This document shows, in pieces, positions 53,281 to 61,808 of a stretch of 64,000 bases of DNA. Location: NCBI GenBank assembly GCA_033763995.1, contig JANRJL010000045.1:1-64000 (forward strand), written 5' to 3'. The translations under genes and the position numbers were made by a program. The number at the start of each line of letters is the position of its first letter. Within the stretch, counting starts at the first letter, position 1. The notes beneath the pieces are model-generated. The model was not told the DNA's origin and searched no databases. It saw only the letters and a list, made by a program, of their open reading frames with translations. The stretch comes from GCA-2737725 sp033763995. GTDB lineage: Bacteria > Pseudomonadota > Alphaproteobacteria > Rhodospirillales > Rhodospirillaceae.

Positions 53281-54396
53281 ATGGTTTCGGCAATGCGCTT
53301 AGCGACGGTGGGGGTCAGCAACATGAAGCAGGCCTTGAGCCTGTTTCAGGGCATCATGCAGCTCAAAGTCGAGCGCAGCGGCCCGGTGCCGCGCAGCCTG
53401 CTCAATGCGTGGAAAGTGGCGCCCGGCGTCAAGGCGCTGATGGCGGAACTTTCGTGCAAGGGCTACCCCATCGGGCGCTTGCGTCTGGTCGAGTTCACGC
53501 CCACGCCCAGCCAAAAAGTGCGGGTCGACTTCGGCGCTATCAATTCTGATTCCGGCACCGATGTGGGTCCCAAGGCCATCGATTTCTATGTCGCCGATCC
53601 GATCGTGCCCTCGGTCCGCAAGATCGAGGCGGCAGGGTACAAGTTCCGCTCGCCGCCCGTGAAGCACCAGATCGCCGATTCCATCAGCGAAGAGTGCCTG
53701 TTCTCGGGGCCCGATGGTGTGCCGGTGCTGATCATGGTGGGCCATCGCCACGCTCTCACCTCCATGCGCGCCGGTTCGCCCGACGGCCCCTTCAGCGAAA
53801 TTCCCACCATCTCGATCGTGGCGGGCGATCTCACGCGCACGCGCGCGTTCTATGCCGGGGTCCTGGGCCTCACGGCCGTCACCGACGCCGAAACGCCCGA
53901 GCAATATCGCAGCCTGGTCAACAACCTGACCGGCACGCCCGACGGCACGCGCATTCACTTCCTGCTCTACGCCGACAAGCCCGAGGCGAGCGGAAAAATT
54001 CTCTGCGTGCATTTTTTCAATCGCACCGGCAAGCGGCTGACGGGCCGCATGAAGCCGGGCAATTTGGGTTTTTCATTGCTGACTCACGACGCCAAGAACT
54101 TGGACGAATTGCATCAGGCGCTGCGGGTCTTCGGCGCGGAGATCGTGACGCCGCCGATGCTGATCACCGACGACGGCATGCCCTACAAGGTCATGCTGGC
54201 CAAGGGCCCCAACGAGGAGATGTTCGAATTCACGCAATTCGTGGCGATTCCCTCCAAGGGCCGCGCGGCGCAGCCGAAAGCAAAGAAGGCGGCGGCCAAG
54301 AAAAAAGCCGCCAAGAAACCGGCCGCCAAAGCGAAAGCCAAGTCGAAAGCGTCGAAAAAGCCAGCCAAGAAGAAGGCCGCCAAGAAGAAACCTTAA
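53281..54396 (+). CDS. Two-domain VOC (glyoxalase-like) protein with Lys/Ala-rich C-terminal tail
   Basis: 371 aa. Two VOC modules are visible: residues about 1-155 ('RLATVGVSNMKQALSLFQGI') and about 170-325 ('ISIVAGDLTRTRAFYAGVLGL', 'GPNEEMFEFTQF'). The final 43 residues (about 329-371) are almost only Lys, Ala and Pro ('AKKKAAKKPAAKAKAK' type), as in histone H1, AlgP or Hc1 tails. Such tails bind nucleic acids or polyanions. A VOC enzyme with this tail is unusual. It converges on the Sel1 lipoprotein gene (4-base overlap). Confidence 0.8.
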   Translation: MVSAMRLATVGVSNMKQALSLFQGIMQLKVERSGPVPRSLLNAWKVAPGVKALMAELSCKGYPIGRLRLVEFTPTPSQKVRVDFGAINSDSGTDVGPKAIDFYVADPIVPSVRKIEAAGYKFRSPPVKHQIADSISEECLFSGPDGVPVLIMVGHRHALTSMRAGSPDGPFSEIPTISIVAGDLTRTRAFYAGVLGLTAVTDAETPEQYRSLVNNLTGTPDGTRIHFLLYADKPEASGKILCVHFFNRTGKRLTGRMKPGNLGFSLLTHDAKNLDELHQALRVFGAEIVTPPMLITDDGMPYKVMLAKGPNEEMFEFTQFVAIPSKGRAAQPKAKKAAAKKKAAKKPAAKAKAKSKASKKPAKKKAAKKKP

Positions 54397-55094
54397 GTCG
54401 CCTCGCGCGTGAGGTCGCCGGGCCCGCGCCGTTGAATCGTCGCGGGCCGGCCCGGCACCGCTTCCGGGCCTGGGGGTGCCTCGGTTTTCGGTGGAATCCA
54501 CGAATTGCGCCGCCATTGCGCGGCGCGCGCATTCGCAGCTCGGAGGCGGTCAGCGCCTACCGCTGCTGCGATGGCAGATTCAACCCCAGACTCCATGGGC
54601 GTGAACCCGATCCGCGCCAGCGATGCATTGCCGCGATAAAGCGCAAGCCAATAAGCCGCCTCATCCAAGTTGTGCTGCTCCATCGGGCCGAGCGCATAGA
54701 TTTGAGCGAGCTTGCCTTGCGCTTCGGTCCACCCCCCGTCGGCGGCGCGGATCAGCCACGTCAAACCGTCGGCGAACATGGCGCTGTCACCCGTGGACGC
54801 CAAGCCGATCAGACAATCACCCAAAGCAAATTGCGCGTTCTCATAGCCCGGGCCAAGCTTTGCCACCGGCTCAAGTTTCGCCAGCGCGGCCTTGCAATCG
54901 CCACGGCGTTTGAGGTCGATGCCGTCGGAGTAAGCTTTGTTGGCGTTCGGGCCGGGGCGGATGATCTGCCCGGATTCGCCCAGGCCCTGCATGAACAGGC
55001 CCGCCTCGCGCCGGCCAGGGCCGCTGCTGGGTCCGTCGCTGCAGCCCGCCACGGCGGCGAATGACGCGAGCACAAGCGAAATGCGTTTCAACAT
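54393..55094 (-). CDS. Sel1/TPR-repeat lipoprotein
   Basis: 233 aa; lipobox 'AVAGC' with Cys18. The middle has Sel1-like repeats ('YSDGIDLKRRGDCKAALAKLEPV', 'LAQIYALGPMEQHNLDEAAYWLAL'). Probably anchored in the inner or outer membrane facing the periplasm. No functional partner is obvious; it is divergent from the nitrilase-like gene. Confidence 0.7.
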   Translation of the reverse strand: MLKRISLVLASFAAVAGCSDGPSSGPGRREAGLFMQGLGESGQIIRPGPNANKAYSDGIDLKRRGDCKAALAKLEPVAKLGPGYENAQFALGDCLIGLASTGDSAMFADGLTWLIRAADGGWTEAQGKLAQIYALGPMEQHNLDEAAYWLALYRGNASLARIGFTPMESGVESAIAAAVGADRLRAANARAAQWRRNSWIPPKTEAPPGPEAVPGRPATIQRRGPGDLTREAT

Positions 55095-55236
55095 GGTGAA
55101 GATGGGTCCTATTGAGTAGGGTCAAGCCGTGTCGGGGAAAAAGGGCAAAATGATGTTGACCTGCTTCTTTGGCCGCGATTTTTAATCTCGTCTCGTCACG
55201 CTAATCTGCGCCTACGTCAAAGGGAAGGGGTGCCCG

Positions 55237-56268
55237 ATGCTGGTCTATCGCGCGACGGCGATGCAAATCGCCTGCCATCCGATCAACGACTGCCCGGACA
55301 AGGCCGCCGCTCGGGCCAAGATGCGCGCTTGCCTCGAGCGGCTCAAGGTCACGGTGCCGGGCGCGCGCGTCTCAGCCGGGCCCGACATGAGGCTGGTCGT
55401 GCTGCCCGAGTATTTCATGACCGGATTTCCCCTGGGAACGCCGATTCCGAAATGGGCCGAGTGGGCGGCGGTGGATGTGGACGGGCCGGAGTATGAAACG
55501 CTCGCCGCCATCGCCGCTAATGCGAAGGTTTACCTCGCGGGGAATGCTTATGTGCGCGACAAGAACTTCCCCGGCATTTTCTTCCAGGGCTGTTTCATTT
55601 TCGATCCGTCGGGCAAGCTCGTGCTGCATTACCATCGGCTGACATCGATGTTCTCGCCGACGCCGCATGATTTTCTCGACAAGTATCTCGACCTCTACGG
55701 GGCCGAGGCGTTGTTCCCCGTCGCGCGCACGCCCATCGGCAATTTGGCGTGTATCGCGTCGGAGGAAATTCAGTACCCCGAATTGGTGCGCTGTTTCGCG
55801 CTCAAGGGTGCGGAGGTGTTTTGTCATCCCACGTCGGAGCCCTACAAGACCGGCCTCACGCCCAAGGACATCATGAAACGGGCGCGCGCCATCGAGAACC
55901 TAACCTACGTGGTATCGGCCAACACCTCCGGCATGATCGGTTACCCGTTTCTCGACTACACCTGCGACGGCCTATCGAAGATCGTCGACTTCGAAGGTCA
56001 AGTGCTGGCCGAAGCGGGCTTTGGCGAATCCGTGGCGGCGACGGCCGATATCAACATCACCATGCTGCGCCGCGCGCGCAACAAGACCGACATCAACAAT
56101 TTCCTCACGCGCATGCGCATGGAGTTGTATTCCGGCACCTACGCGCGGAAAGATTTTTATCCGCCCAACTCGCTGATCGGCAAAGAGCCCACTCATGAGC
56201 ATTTCAAGACCATGCAGCAACAGGTGATTGACCGGTTGCGCAAGGTCGGCGTGATTGAGGCTGAATAA
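55237..56268 (+). CDS. Carbon-nitrogen hydrolase (nitrilase superfamily), variant catalytic Lys
   Basis: 343 aa. The catalytic Glu is in 'LPEYFMTGFPL' (about Glu58) and the nucleophilic Cys in 'LACIASEEIQYPELVR' (about Cys172). Where the superfamily normally has the catalytic Lys (YRK), this protein has His131-Tyr132-His133-Arg134, so an Arg probably replaces it. Nitrilase-fold enzymes split amide or nitrile C-N bonds. It begins the + strand run nitrilase, SDR, membrane protein. Confidence 0.82.
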   Translation: MLVYRATAMQIACHPINDCPDKAAARAKMRACLERLKVTVPGARVSAGPDMRLVVLPEYFMTGFPLGTPIPKWAEWAAVDVDGPEYETLAAIAANAKVYLAGNAYVRDKNFPGIFFQGCFIFDPSGKLVLHYHRLTSMFSPTPHDFLDKYLDLYGAEALFPVARTPIGNLACIASEEIQYPELVRCFALKGAEVFCHPTSEPYKTGLTPKDIMKRARAIENLTYVVSANTSGMIGYPFLDYTCDGLSKIVDFEGQVLAEAGFGESVAATADINITMLRRARNKTDINNFLTRMRMELYSGTYARKDFYPPNSLIGKEPTHEHFKTMQQQVIDRLRKVGVIEAE

Positions 56269-56281
56269 GGGGGCCTGCGAT

Positions 56282-57064
56282 ATGCCGACCGTTCTCATCA
56301 CCGGGGCCAATCGCGGCCTGGGTTTCGGGTTTTCGCAAATCTATCTGCGCGATGGCTGGAGCGTCATCGCGGCCGTGCGCGACCCTGCCGGCGCGACCGA
56401 TCTTCACGATTTGGCGAAGGCGCATCCCGGCAGGCTTGCCGTCGAAAAATGCGATCTGGCCGATTTTGCCACCCTCGAAGCCTTGGGGCGCAAGCTCAAG
56501 GGTACGCCCATCGATGTGCTGTTGGGCAACGCCGCCAAAACCAACAACCCGGCTTCGACCGTGGGCGACACCAACTACGAGGCCTGGATGGAGGCCTTCA
56601 AGGTCAATGCCATGGGCAACATGAAGCTGGCCGAGACCTTCGTGGAGAACGTCGCCGCCAGCGCCCAGAAGAAGATGTTCTTCATCTCTAGCCGCATCGG
56701 CGCCAATCCGCCGGCGGGCATGATTCTGTTCCGCTCGTCCAAGAGCGCGCTCAACCAGGTGGTGTTCCAGCTTCATATGATGCTGAAGGATCGCGGCATC
56801 GCGGTCGCCTGCGCGCATCCCGGTTTCGTGCGCACCAAATCCACCGCCGACATGGGCGTGTTCACGCCGCTGGAGAGCGCGGGGCATCTGAAGAAGATCA
56901 TCGACGGTCTGACGGTTGGCACCGCCGGGCAGTTCTTCGAGCCCGACGGTTCGACCCTGCCCATTGTCACGCGGCAGATGAACCCCACGGCCTTCGGGGC
57001 CAAGGCGCCCGATGCGTGGGATGCGCAAAAGAAGGCGTGGGAAAAGGACGGCGCAAAGCGATAA
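56282..57064 (+). CDS. SDR family protein with Phe in place of catalytic Tyr
   Basis: 260 aa from ATG 56282, 13 bases after the nitrilase stop. 'LITGANRGLG' is the cofactor-binding motif and the order of secondary structure fits CsgA/C-factor-like SDRs. The active-site pattern should be Tyr-x-x-x-Lys, but the codon is TTC: Phe150-Arg-Ser-Ser-Lys154. Asn109 and Ser137 of the tetrad are present. Either non-catalytic or using a different acid. It may bind NAD(P) only. Confidence 0.8.
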   Translation: MPTVLITGANRGLGFGFSQIYLRDGWSVIAAVRDPAGATDLHDLAKAHPGRLAVEKCDLADFATLEALGRKLKGTPIDVLLGNAAKTNNPASTVGDTNYEAWMEAFKVNAMGNMKLAETFVENVAASAQKKMFFISSRIGANPPAGMILFRSSKSALNQVVFQLHMMLKDRGIAVACAHPGFVRTKSTADMGVFTPLESAGHLKKIIDGLTVGTAGQFFEPDGSTLPIVTRQMNPTAFGAKAPDAWDAQKKAWEKDGAKR

Positions 57065-57094
57065 GTTTGTCGTGCGCCATCGGGGGAGATCATC

Positions 57095-57775
57095 ATGGAT
57101 ATCGCGACCGACACCTATACCTGGGTCTTCGCCCTGCACATGATCGTCATCGGCTACTACATGGGCAGCGACTTCGTGGTCGACCAATGGACGTGGTACC
57201 TCATCAAGTCGGTCAAGGACCCAGCGGACGAGCGCATCCGCAAGCTCAAGTTTTTGCTGCTGTGCGACCAGCACCCGCGCATGGGACTGATCCTGTTCAT
57301 CGCCACGGGATTTTCGGTCGAGGCGCTGGCGGGATTATCGCCCTTGTCCGTCGGCGACTTGTGGTGGCTGTGGCTGATCTGCGTGGTGTGGTTCGCCGAA
57401 GTCTGGGTGAGTTTCCTCAACGAGCATAAGCCCTGGGGCAAGCGTCTGGTCGATGCCGACGTGGTCTGGCGCTATATCGTCGGCGGCTCGTTTTTGGTGA
57501 CGGGGCTGTGGTCGCTGGTGGGCGACGGGCCCTTTGTGCCCAACTGGATGGCGTTAAAATACACATTGCTGGGCTGCTTGATCGCCGGCGGCGTGTCGAT
57601 CCGCTTTTTCGTGCGCGATCTCGCCAAGGCCTTACCCGAGTTTCGCACAACGGGCTCCACGCCCGCCTTCGAGGCGATCATCGATCGCACGCTGTTCCTG
57701 GCCATGAAGGTGAACTGGGGCCTGTGGGCGCTGTTCATCACCATGGCCGTGCTGACGATCTGGCGGCCGTTCTAG
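57095..57775 (+). CDS. Six-helix integral membrane protein, function unknown
   Basis: 226 aa with six predicted transmembrane segments (about residues 8-28, 62-80, 87-107, 123-142, 152-170 and 203-224). A His at about 15 in the first helix and 'CDQHPRMGL' at about 55 are notable; the overall look resembles DUF2269-type small membrane proteins, which may bind haem. RBS GGGGGAG is upstream. It is the last + strand gene before a hairpin-rich convergent gap. Confidence 0.55.
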   Translation: MDIATDTYTWVFALHMIVIGYYMGSDFVVDQWTWYLIKSVKDPADERIRKLKFLLLCDQHPRMGLILFIATGFSVEALAGLSPLSVGDLWWLWLICVVWFAEVWVSFLNEHKPWGKRLVDADVVWRYIVGGSFLVTGLWSLVGDGPFVPNWMALKYTLLGCLIAGGVSIRFFVRDLAKALPEFRTTGSTPAFEAIIDRTLFLAMKVNWGLWALFITMAVLTIWRPF

Positions 57776-57782
57776 ACTTTCT

Positions 57783-57856
57783 GGTTGGCGCATTTTTCCA
57801 CGCCAACCGCCCGGGCGCGAAGCGCCCTAATCGGAAATTCTGGCGGCTTTGCCGCC
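57783..57856. terminator. Cluster of three hairpins in a convergent gap
   Basis: Three consecutive perfect inverted repeats: GGTTGGCG/CGCCAACC (57783-57808), GGGCGC/GCGCCC (57813-57827) and GGCGGC/GCCGCC (57842-57856). No long T-tract follows. They lie between two converging genes and may act as a Rho-assisted or bidirectional termination region. Confidence 0.45.
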
Positions 57857-57879
57857 GGGCACTTGTCGGGAAAAACGCG

Positions 57880-58842
57880 CTAATCGAGATCGCGGGCCAC
57901 CCTGAAGCCAAAGATGTTCGATGCCGTGGGTTCGGGGTCGCGGCCCCTGAACGAAACGCGCTGGCGCGACAGCCGGGTGCGCCAGCTGGCGCTGCGCACG
58001 GCGCGTTTTTCGCAAGCGCCTTGAACCTGCACGGCGCTGCCGTCGACCGGCTTGTCCGGGTATAGGCCAGGGGCGGAGCAGTCCTCGGTCCATTCCCACA
58101 CGTTGCCGACCATGTCGTAGAGGCCGAAGGCGTTGGGCTTGTATTGGCCCACGGACGCGACGATGGCCTGGCCGTCGGAACATTCGGCCTTGGGGGCCTT
58201 CGGATCACCGCCATCGTTGGTCTGGCGTGGGTCGGCCCGGCCCGTGGCGTCATAGACGTTGGCGTACTCGCAAATCTTCTGCGCGTCATCGCCCCAGGGC
58301 CATTTCGCGGTGGAGCCTGCCTTGGCGGCGTATTCCCACTCCGCTTCCGTCAGCAGCCGGTACTTCTTTCCGGTGCTCGCCGACAGCCACGCCGTATAAG
58401 CCTTGGCATCGTTCCAGGTCACGCACACCACCGGCTCGCTGTCCTGCGGCGGGCGGCCATAGTCGGGATCGCGCCACGTCTTGCCCTGCACCACGTCGAC
58501 ACCGCCCCAGATTTGGCAGGCAGCGGCGGGTTTGTAGCCGGACGCGGCCAGAAACGCGCCGAACTGAGCGTTGGTGACCTCATACTTCCCGGCGGCAAAG
58601 GCCTTGCCGATGGTCACTTGACGCACCGGACCCTCGGGGCGCATTTCGTTGCCGCGCATGGCCTCGATATGGTCGCTGCCCATGCTGAACTTGCCGGGCG
58701 GCACGACGACCATTTCGGGGCATGTGGGGCAATCGCGCAGGACCGCTCCGGGCTTCTCACTAGCGGAAACGGCCGAGGTCGCGCCAATCGTGAAGCCAAG
58801 ATATGTGACCACTGCCGTTTTTGTCAGACTGCTAACTTTCAT
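57880..58842 (-). CDS. FGE-sulfatase-fold (SUMF1-like) secreted protein 2
   Basis: 320 aa from ATG 58842 (GGGAG upstream); the open frame extends further but without a signal peptide. Sec signal peptide, then 'RDCPTCPEMVVVPPGKFSMGS', 'PVVCVTWNDAKAYTAWL', 'YRLLTEAEWEYAAKAG', 'GNVWEWTEDC' and 'FGFRVARDLD'. The last motif lacks the Cys of active formylglycine-generating enzymes ('GFRCA' type). It is a paralogue of 41992-42897. Confidence 0.85.
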   Translation of the reverse strand: MKVSSLTKTAVVTYLGFTIGATSAVSASEKPGAVLRDCPTCPEMVVVPPGKFSMGSDHIEAMRGNEMRPEGPVRQVTIGKAFAAGKYEVTNAQFGAFLAASGYKPAAACQIWGGVDVVQGKTWRDPDYGRPPQDSEPVVCVTWNDAKAYTAWLSASTGKKYRLLTEAEWEYAAKAGSTAKWPWGDDAQKICEYANVYDATGRADPRQTNDGGDPKAPKAECSDGQAIVASVGQYKPNAFGLYDMVGNVWEWTEDCSAPGLYPDKPVDGSAVQVQGACEKRAVRSASWRTRLSRQRVSFRGRDPEPTASNIFGFRVARDLD

Positions 58843-59022
58843 GACCCGCTCCCACACGTCGTGAAACTCACCGATAGAATAATCTTTCGACACACGCTGT
58901 CGCGGCCAAATTCCGGGCCGCGCCGCAGGGTGATCTCGCGCCACGGCGCTAGCCTTGACGGTTCACCGCCCTGGCTGCTACGGCACAGGCCAATAGGCCA
59001 ATTCTAGGACGGAGAATCAACC

Positions 59023-59931
59023 ATGGCGGCACCCCACCTCGGCGCCATCGATATCGTCGTTAATCTGCGTACGTCCAAGGAGTTTTCGGGCGGCGCGGTG
59101 GCGTCCGACAGTTCCTTCCAGGACAAGGTCCGCCAGTCCTCCAACATCCGCCAGGGCGTCGAGATCGAAGACTACCTCAAGATGATGGATGAGGCGGCCA
59201 TTTCGCGCTCGATCCTGTGCGCGGTGCGGTGCGGCGACTTGCGCATCAAGGGTTCAACGGAACTGAAATACGAGCGCGTTCATGAGGTTTGCACGCAGTA
59301 CCCCGACCGTTTTTCCGGCGCGGCCGGCGTCGACCCGACGCGGGGCATGCAAGGTCTCAGGGACCTGGAAAAGGCGGTGAAGGATTACGGCTTCGTCGCG
59401 GCCCACTGGTATCCCCACTGGTTTGCCATGCCGCCCGATGCGCCGCAGATCTATCCGTACTATGCCAAATGCTGTGAACTCGACATCCCGATCATGATGC
59501 AGGTGGGTCAGAACCTGATCTATCAAAAGGACCGGCGTTTGCCCTCGGTCGCCAAGCCCATCTTGCTCGATCAGGTGGCCATCGACTTTCCCGAGTTGCG
59601 CATCATCGGCATCCACTTGGGCACGCCCTGGGTCGACGAGATGATTTCCATGTGCTGGAAGCACGACAATATCTTCATGGCGGGCGACGCCTACGCGCCC
59701 AAGTATTGGCCGCCGCAAGCGGTGCACTACGCCAACTCCTACGGCCAGGACAAATTCATGTTCGGCACCGACTGGCCGGTGGTGGACCCGCGCCGCGCCA
59801 TGAAGGAAGTCGACGAGCATAAGTTCCGCCCCGCCGCGAAGGCGAAAATCTTGCGCAACAACGCCATCAAGGTCTTCAAGCTGAAAGATCAGCCCATCGC
59901 CGTCGAAGCGCCCGCGAAAGCGGCCGAGTAG
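59023..59931 (+). CDS. Amidohydrolase-2 family protein without the N-terminal HxH
   Basis: 302 aa; ATG 59023 with GGACGGAG upstream. Late motifs of the family are present: 'FVAAHWYPHWFAMPP', 'IIGIHLGTPWVDEM' and 'MFGTDWPVVDP'. The usual metal-binding His-x-His near the start is replaced by 'IDIVVNLRT'. Related to ACMSD/decarboxylase-type enzymes, which normally bind one zinc; the site here must differ. It is followed after 8 bases by the luciferase-like gene. Confidence 0.8.
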   Translation: MAAPHLGAIDIVVNLRTSKEFSGGAVASDSSFQDKVRQSSNIRQGVEIEDYLKMMDEAAISRSILCAVRCGDLRIKGSTELKYERVHEVCTQYPDRFSGAAGVDPTRGMQGLRDLEKAVKDYGFVAAHWYPHWFAMPPDAPQIYPYYAKCCELDIPIMMQVGQNLIYQKDRRLPSVAKPILLDQVAIDFPELRIIGIHLGTPWVDEMISMCWKHDNIFMAGDAYAPKYWPPQAVHYANSYGQDKFMFGTDWPVVDPRRAMKEVDEHKFRPAAKAKILRNNAIKVFKLKDQPIAVEAPAKAAE

Positions 59932-59939
59932 AGCGGGCC

Positions 59940-61031
59940 ATGGTCGGCATCGGCGCATTTCTGTCGCTGACCGACGCCGGCGGCAAGCCCCATCGCAACG
60001 TCTATGCCGACGCCCTCGACTTCGCGACCCACGCCGAGCGCTTGGGGTGCGATTCCGTGTGGATCAATGAGCACCATTTCATGGGCTTCTCGATCTGCCC
60101 GGATTCCATGGTCATGGCCTCCGCGCTGCTGGCCCTCACGAAAAAGATTCGTGTCGGCAATGCCGTCTCGCTCATTCCGCTCCAGCATCCCGTCGCCATC
60201 GCCGAGAAAGCCGCGATGCTCGACAATATTTCGGGCGGGCGTTTCGATTTGGGGCTGGGGCGCGGCGGTTATCCGCTCGATGCCATGGTCTTCAATCGGC
60301 CGTTGCCGGAATTCGCCATCGCGATGGATCAGGGCATCGCGATCATCCATCGCGCGTTGTCGGCGGATTATGTCGACGGTTCGGTCAACGGCGCGTCTTC
60401 GCTATGGTCGTTTCCACCCGTGCAAGTCTATCCGCGACCGTTGAGCAAACCTCATCCGCCAATCTTCGTCGCCGGTCAGCAGGACGCAACGCTGAAATTG
60501 GCGGCGGAGCGTCGGCTTTCCTTGCTGCTGTCGTGGCACCAAAATCACGCCGAACGCGAGGCCGTGGTGAAGCGTTACGACGCGGCGCTGGCGGCGGCGG
60601 GACATGCCGGCCCTCGGCCGGCGCACGTCGGTAGTGCTTGCGTGTGGATCGGCGACAGCAAGGCCGCCGCGATGGCTGAGTTTGAGCCTCATTTCCGCGC
60701 CTGGTTGCGGGCCGGGCGCAGCGGAAAATTCGACGCTGGCGCGTCGGGGCCTTTTGCGAGCGCGCTTCAGGAATTAACGGCCTTTGCCGACAAGAAGGCT
60801 GCCGGTGAAGACGCGACCATGGCCAAGCTGATGGCGAACAATCCCATTGGCAGCGCCGACGACGTCGCTGCCTGGTTCCGAGAGGACATGGCGCGGTGCG
60901 GAACACGCCGCTACGCCGCATTTTTCGATGTCATGCCCGACCCGGCCAAGGCCCTGGGCAATCTTGAGCGATTCATGACACGGGTCGCACCCCATCTCGG
61001 CCAATCGACGCAAATGGCCGCGGCGCAATAG
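59940..61031 (+). CDS. LLM class flavin-dependent oxidoreductase
   Basis: 363 aa TIM barrel. 'WINEHHFMGFSICPDSMVMASALLALTKKIRVGNAVSLIP' with 'HPVAIAEKAAMLDNISGGRFDLGLGRGG' is the bacterial luciferase-like signature. Uses reduced FMN from a separate reductase, not seen in the window. It is in an operon with the amidohydrolase and is presumably part of a degradation pathway whose substrate is unknown. Confidence 0.88.
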   Translation: MVGIGAFLSLTDAGGKPHRNVYADALDFATHAERLGCDSVWINEHHFMGFSICPDSMVMASALLALTKKIRVGNAVSLIPLQHPVAIAEKAAMLDNISGGRFDLGLGRGGYPLDAMVFNRPLPEFAIAMDQGIAIIHRALSADYVDGSVNGASSLWSFPPVQVYPRPLSKPHPPIFVAGQQDATLKLAAERRLSLLLSWHQNHAEREAVVKRYDAALAAAGHAGPRPAHVGSACVWIGDSKAAAMAEFEPHFRAWLRAGRSGKFDAGASGPFASALQELTAFADKKAAGEDATMAKLMANNPIGSADDVAAWFREDMARCGTRRYAAFFDVMPDPAKALGNLERFMTRVAPHLGQSTQMAAAQ

Positions 61032-61241
61032 AACGCGCGGGCGGCTAGTCGCCCATCACGTGTGTAGCCTTGCTACAGCGGCCCTTTACGCGGGTATTGG
61101 CGACGTCCGTCGGCGCCCGCGCCCCATGACCCCATTGAATATTTCTTAACGAGTTTGCATATACCGTGCTGATCTTACGCCGGAATCGCGCCGGCAAAGG
61201 CGGCTCTTTAACCGCTGAAGCACAACGCGAGGGGTTTTGCT

Positions 61242-61535
61242 ATGTCGTCGCAAATGCGCAACATCTTCGTTGCGTTCGAACTTTTCCGTCCGGAACGCGG
61301 AGATGACAAAATCCGCGAGATGGTCGAATCGTTCGGCGTGAGTTGGGCGCGGATCAACAAGAACCTGTTTTATTTGCACGGCGACCTGGACGCCCAGACC
61401 GTGGGCAACAAGGTTTGGACCTCCATGAACATGGACGACAAACTGGTCGTCATCGACACCACCAAGAACGACGCGCGGTGGTTCAATATCAAGCCCGAGA
61501 TTTCTCAGTTCCTGATTTCGAACTGGCACGCATAA
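61242..61535 (+). CDS. Small ferredoxin-like-fold protein, SinR/Cas2-like pattern
   Basis: 97 aa. 'NIFVAFELFRPERGDDKIREMVESFG' and 'DDKLVVIDTTKNDARWFNI' give a beta-alpha-beta-beta-alpha-beta layout and resemble proteins annotated as SinR family (Cas2-like fold). There is no Cas1 or CRISPR array. RBS GAGGGG is upstream, after a 210-base gap with no gene. Function unknown. Confidence 0.55.
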   Translation: MSSQMRNIFVAFELFRPERGDDKIREMVESFGVSWARINKNLFYLHGDLDAQTVGNKVWTSMNMDDKLVVIDTTKNDARWFNIKPEISQFLISNWHA

Positions 61536-61558
61536 CTTCGTCATCAAGCTGGAATCTC

Positions 61559-61669
61559 ATGACCAAGAACGAGCCGCCCGCGAGACCTCGTGATCCGGTG
61601 CCGTTGATCATCATGGCGGTCCTCATTCTGTCCGTGATTGGCTTCATCTTCTATGGGACGCAGTCCTAG
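61559..61669 (+). CDS. 36-aa single-span membrane peptide
   Basis: ATG 61559 starts a short frame: a charged Pro-rich N terminus ('MTKNEPPARPRDPVP') and one hydrophobic helix ('LIIMAVLILSVIGFIFYG'). It begins 24 bases after the 97-aa gene and may be co-transcribed. Such peptides are often overlooked; without conservation data it remains tentative. Confidence 0.45.
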   Translation: MTKNEPPARPRDPVPLIIMAVLILSVIGFIFYGTQS

Positions 61670-61808
61670 GCCGGAGTGATGGGATCGCCGGCATGGTCGA
61701 AACGACCGATGTCGCGCAACCGCGCCTTGTCCCAATCCCAAGTGTGCGCTAGGTAGCCCGGCCTTGAGAGAAGATTTGTTTGCGCCCCGCCGGGGCGGGG
61801 TTGCCAGA

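Noticed and set aside
54265..54393. Possible direct-repeat array (AAG/GCC-rich)
   Set aside because: The repeats encode the Lys/Ala tail of the VOC protein; they have irregular spacing and no spacer structure, so they are not CRISPR or another array.
53694..55064. Open frame of 456 aa spanning the VOC gene end and the Sel1 lipoprotein gene
   Set aside because: It is Arg/His-rich, without domain character, and overlaps two better supported genes.
61242..61535. Cas2 as evidence of a CRISPR system
   Set aside because: Only a weak fold-level similarity; no cas1, no other cas gene and no repeat-spacer array in the window.
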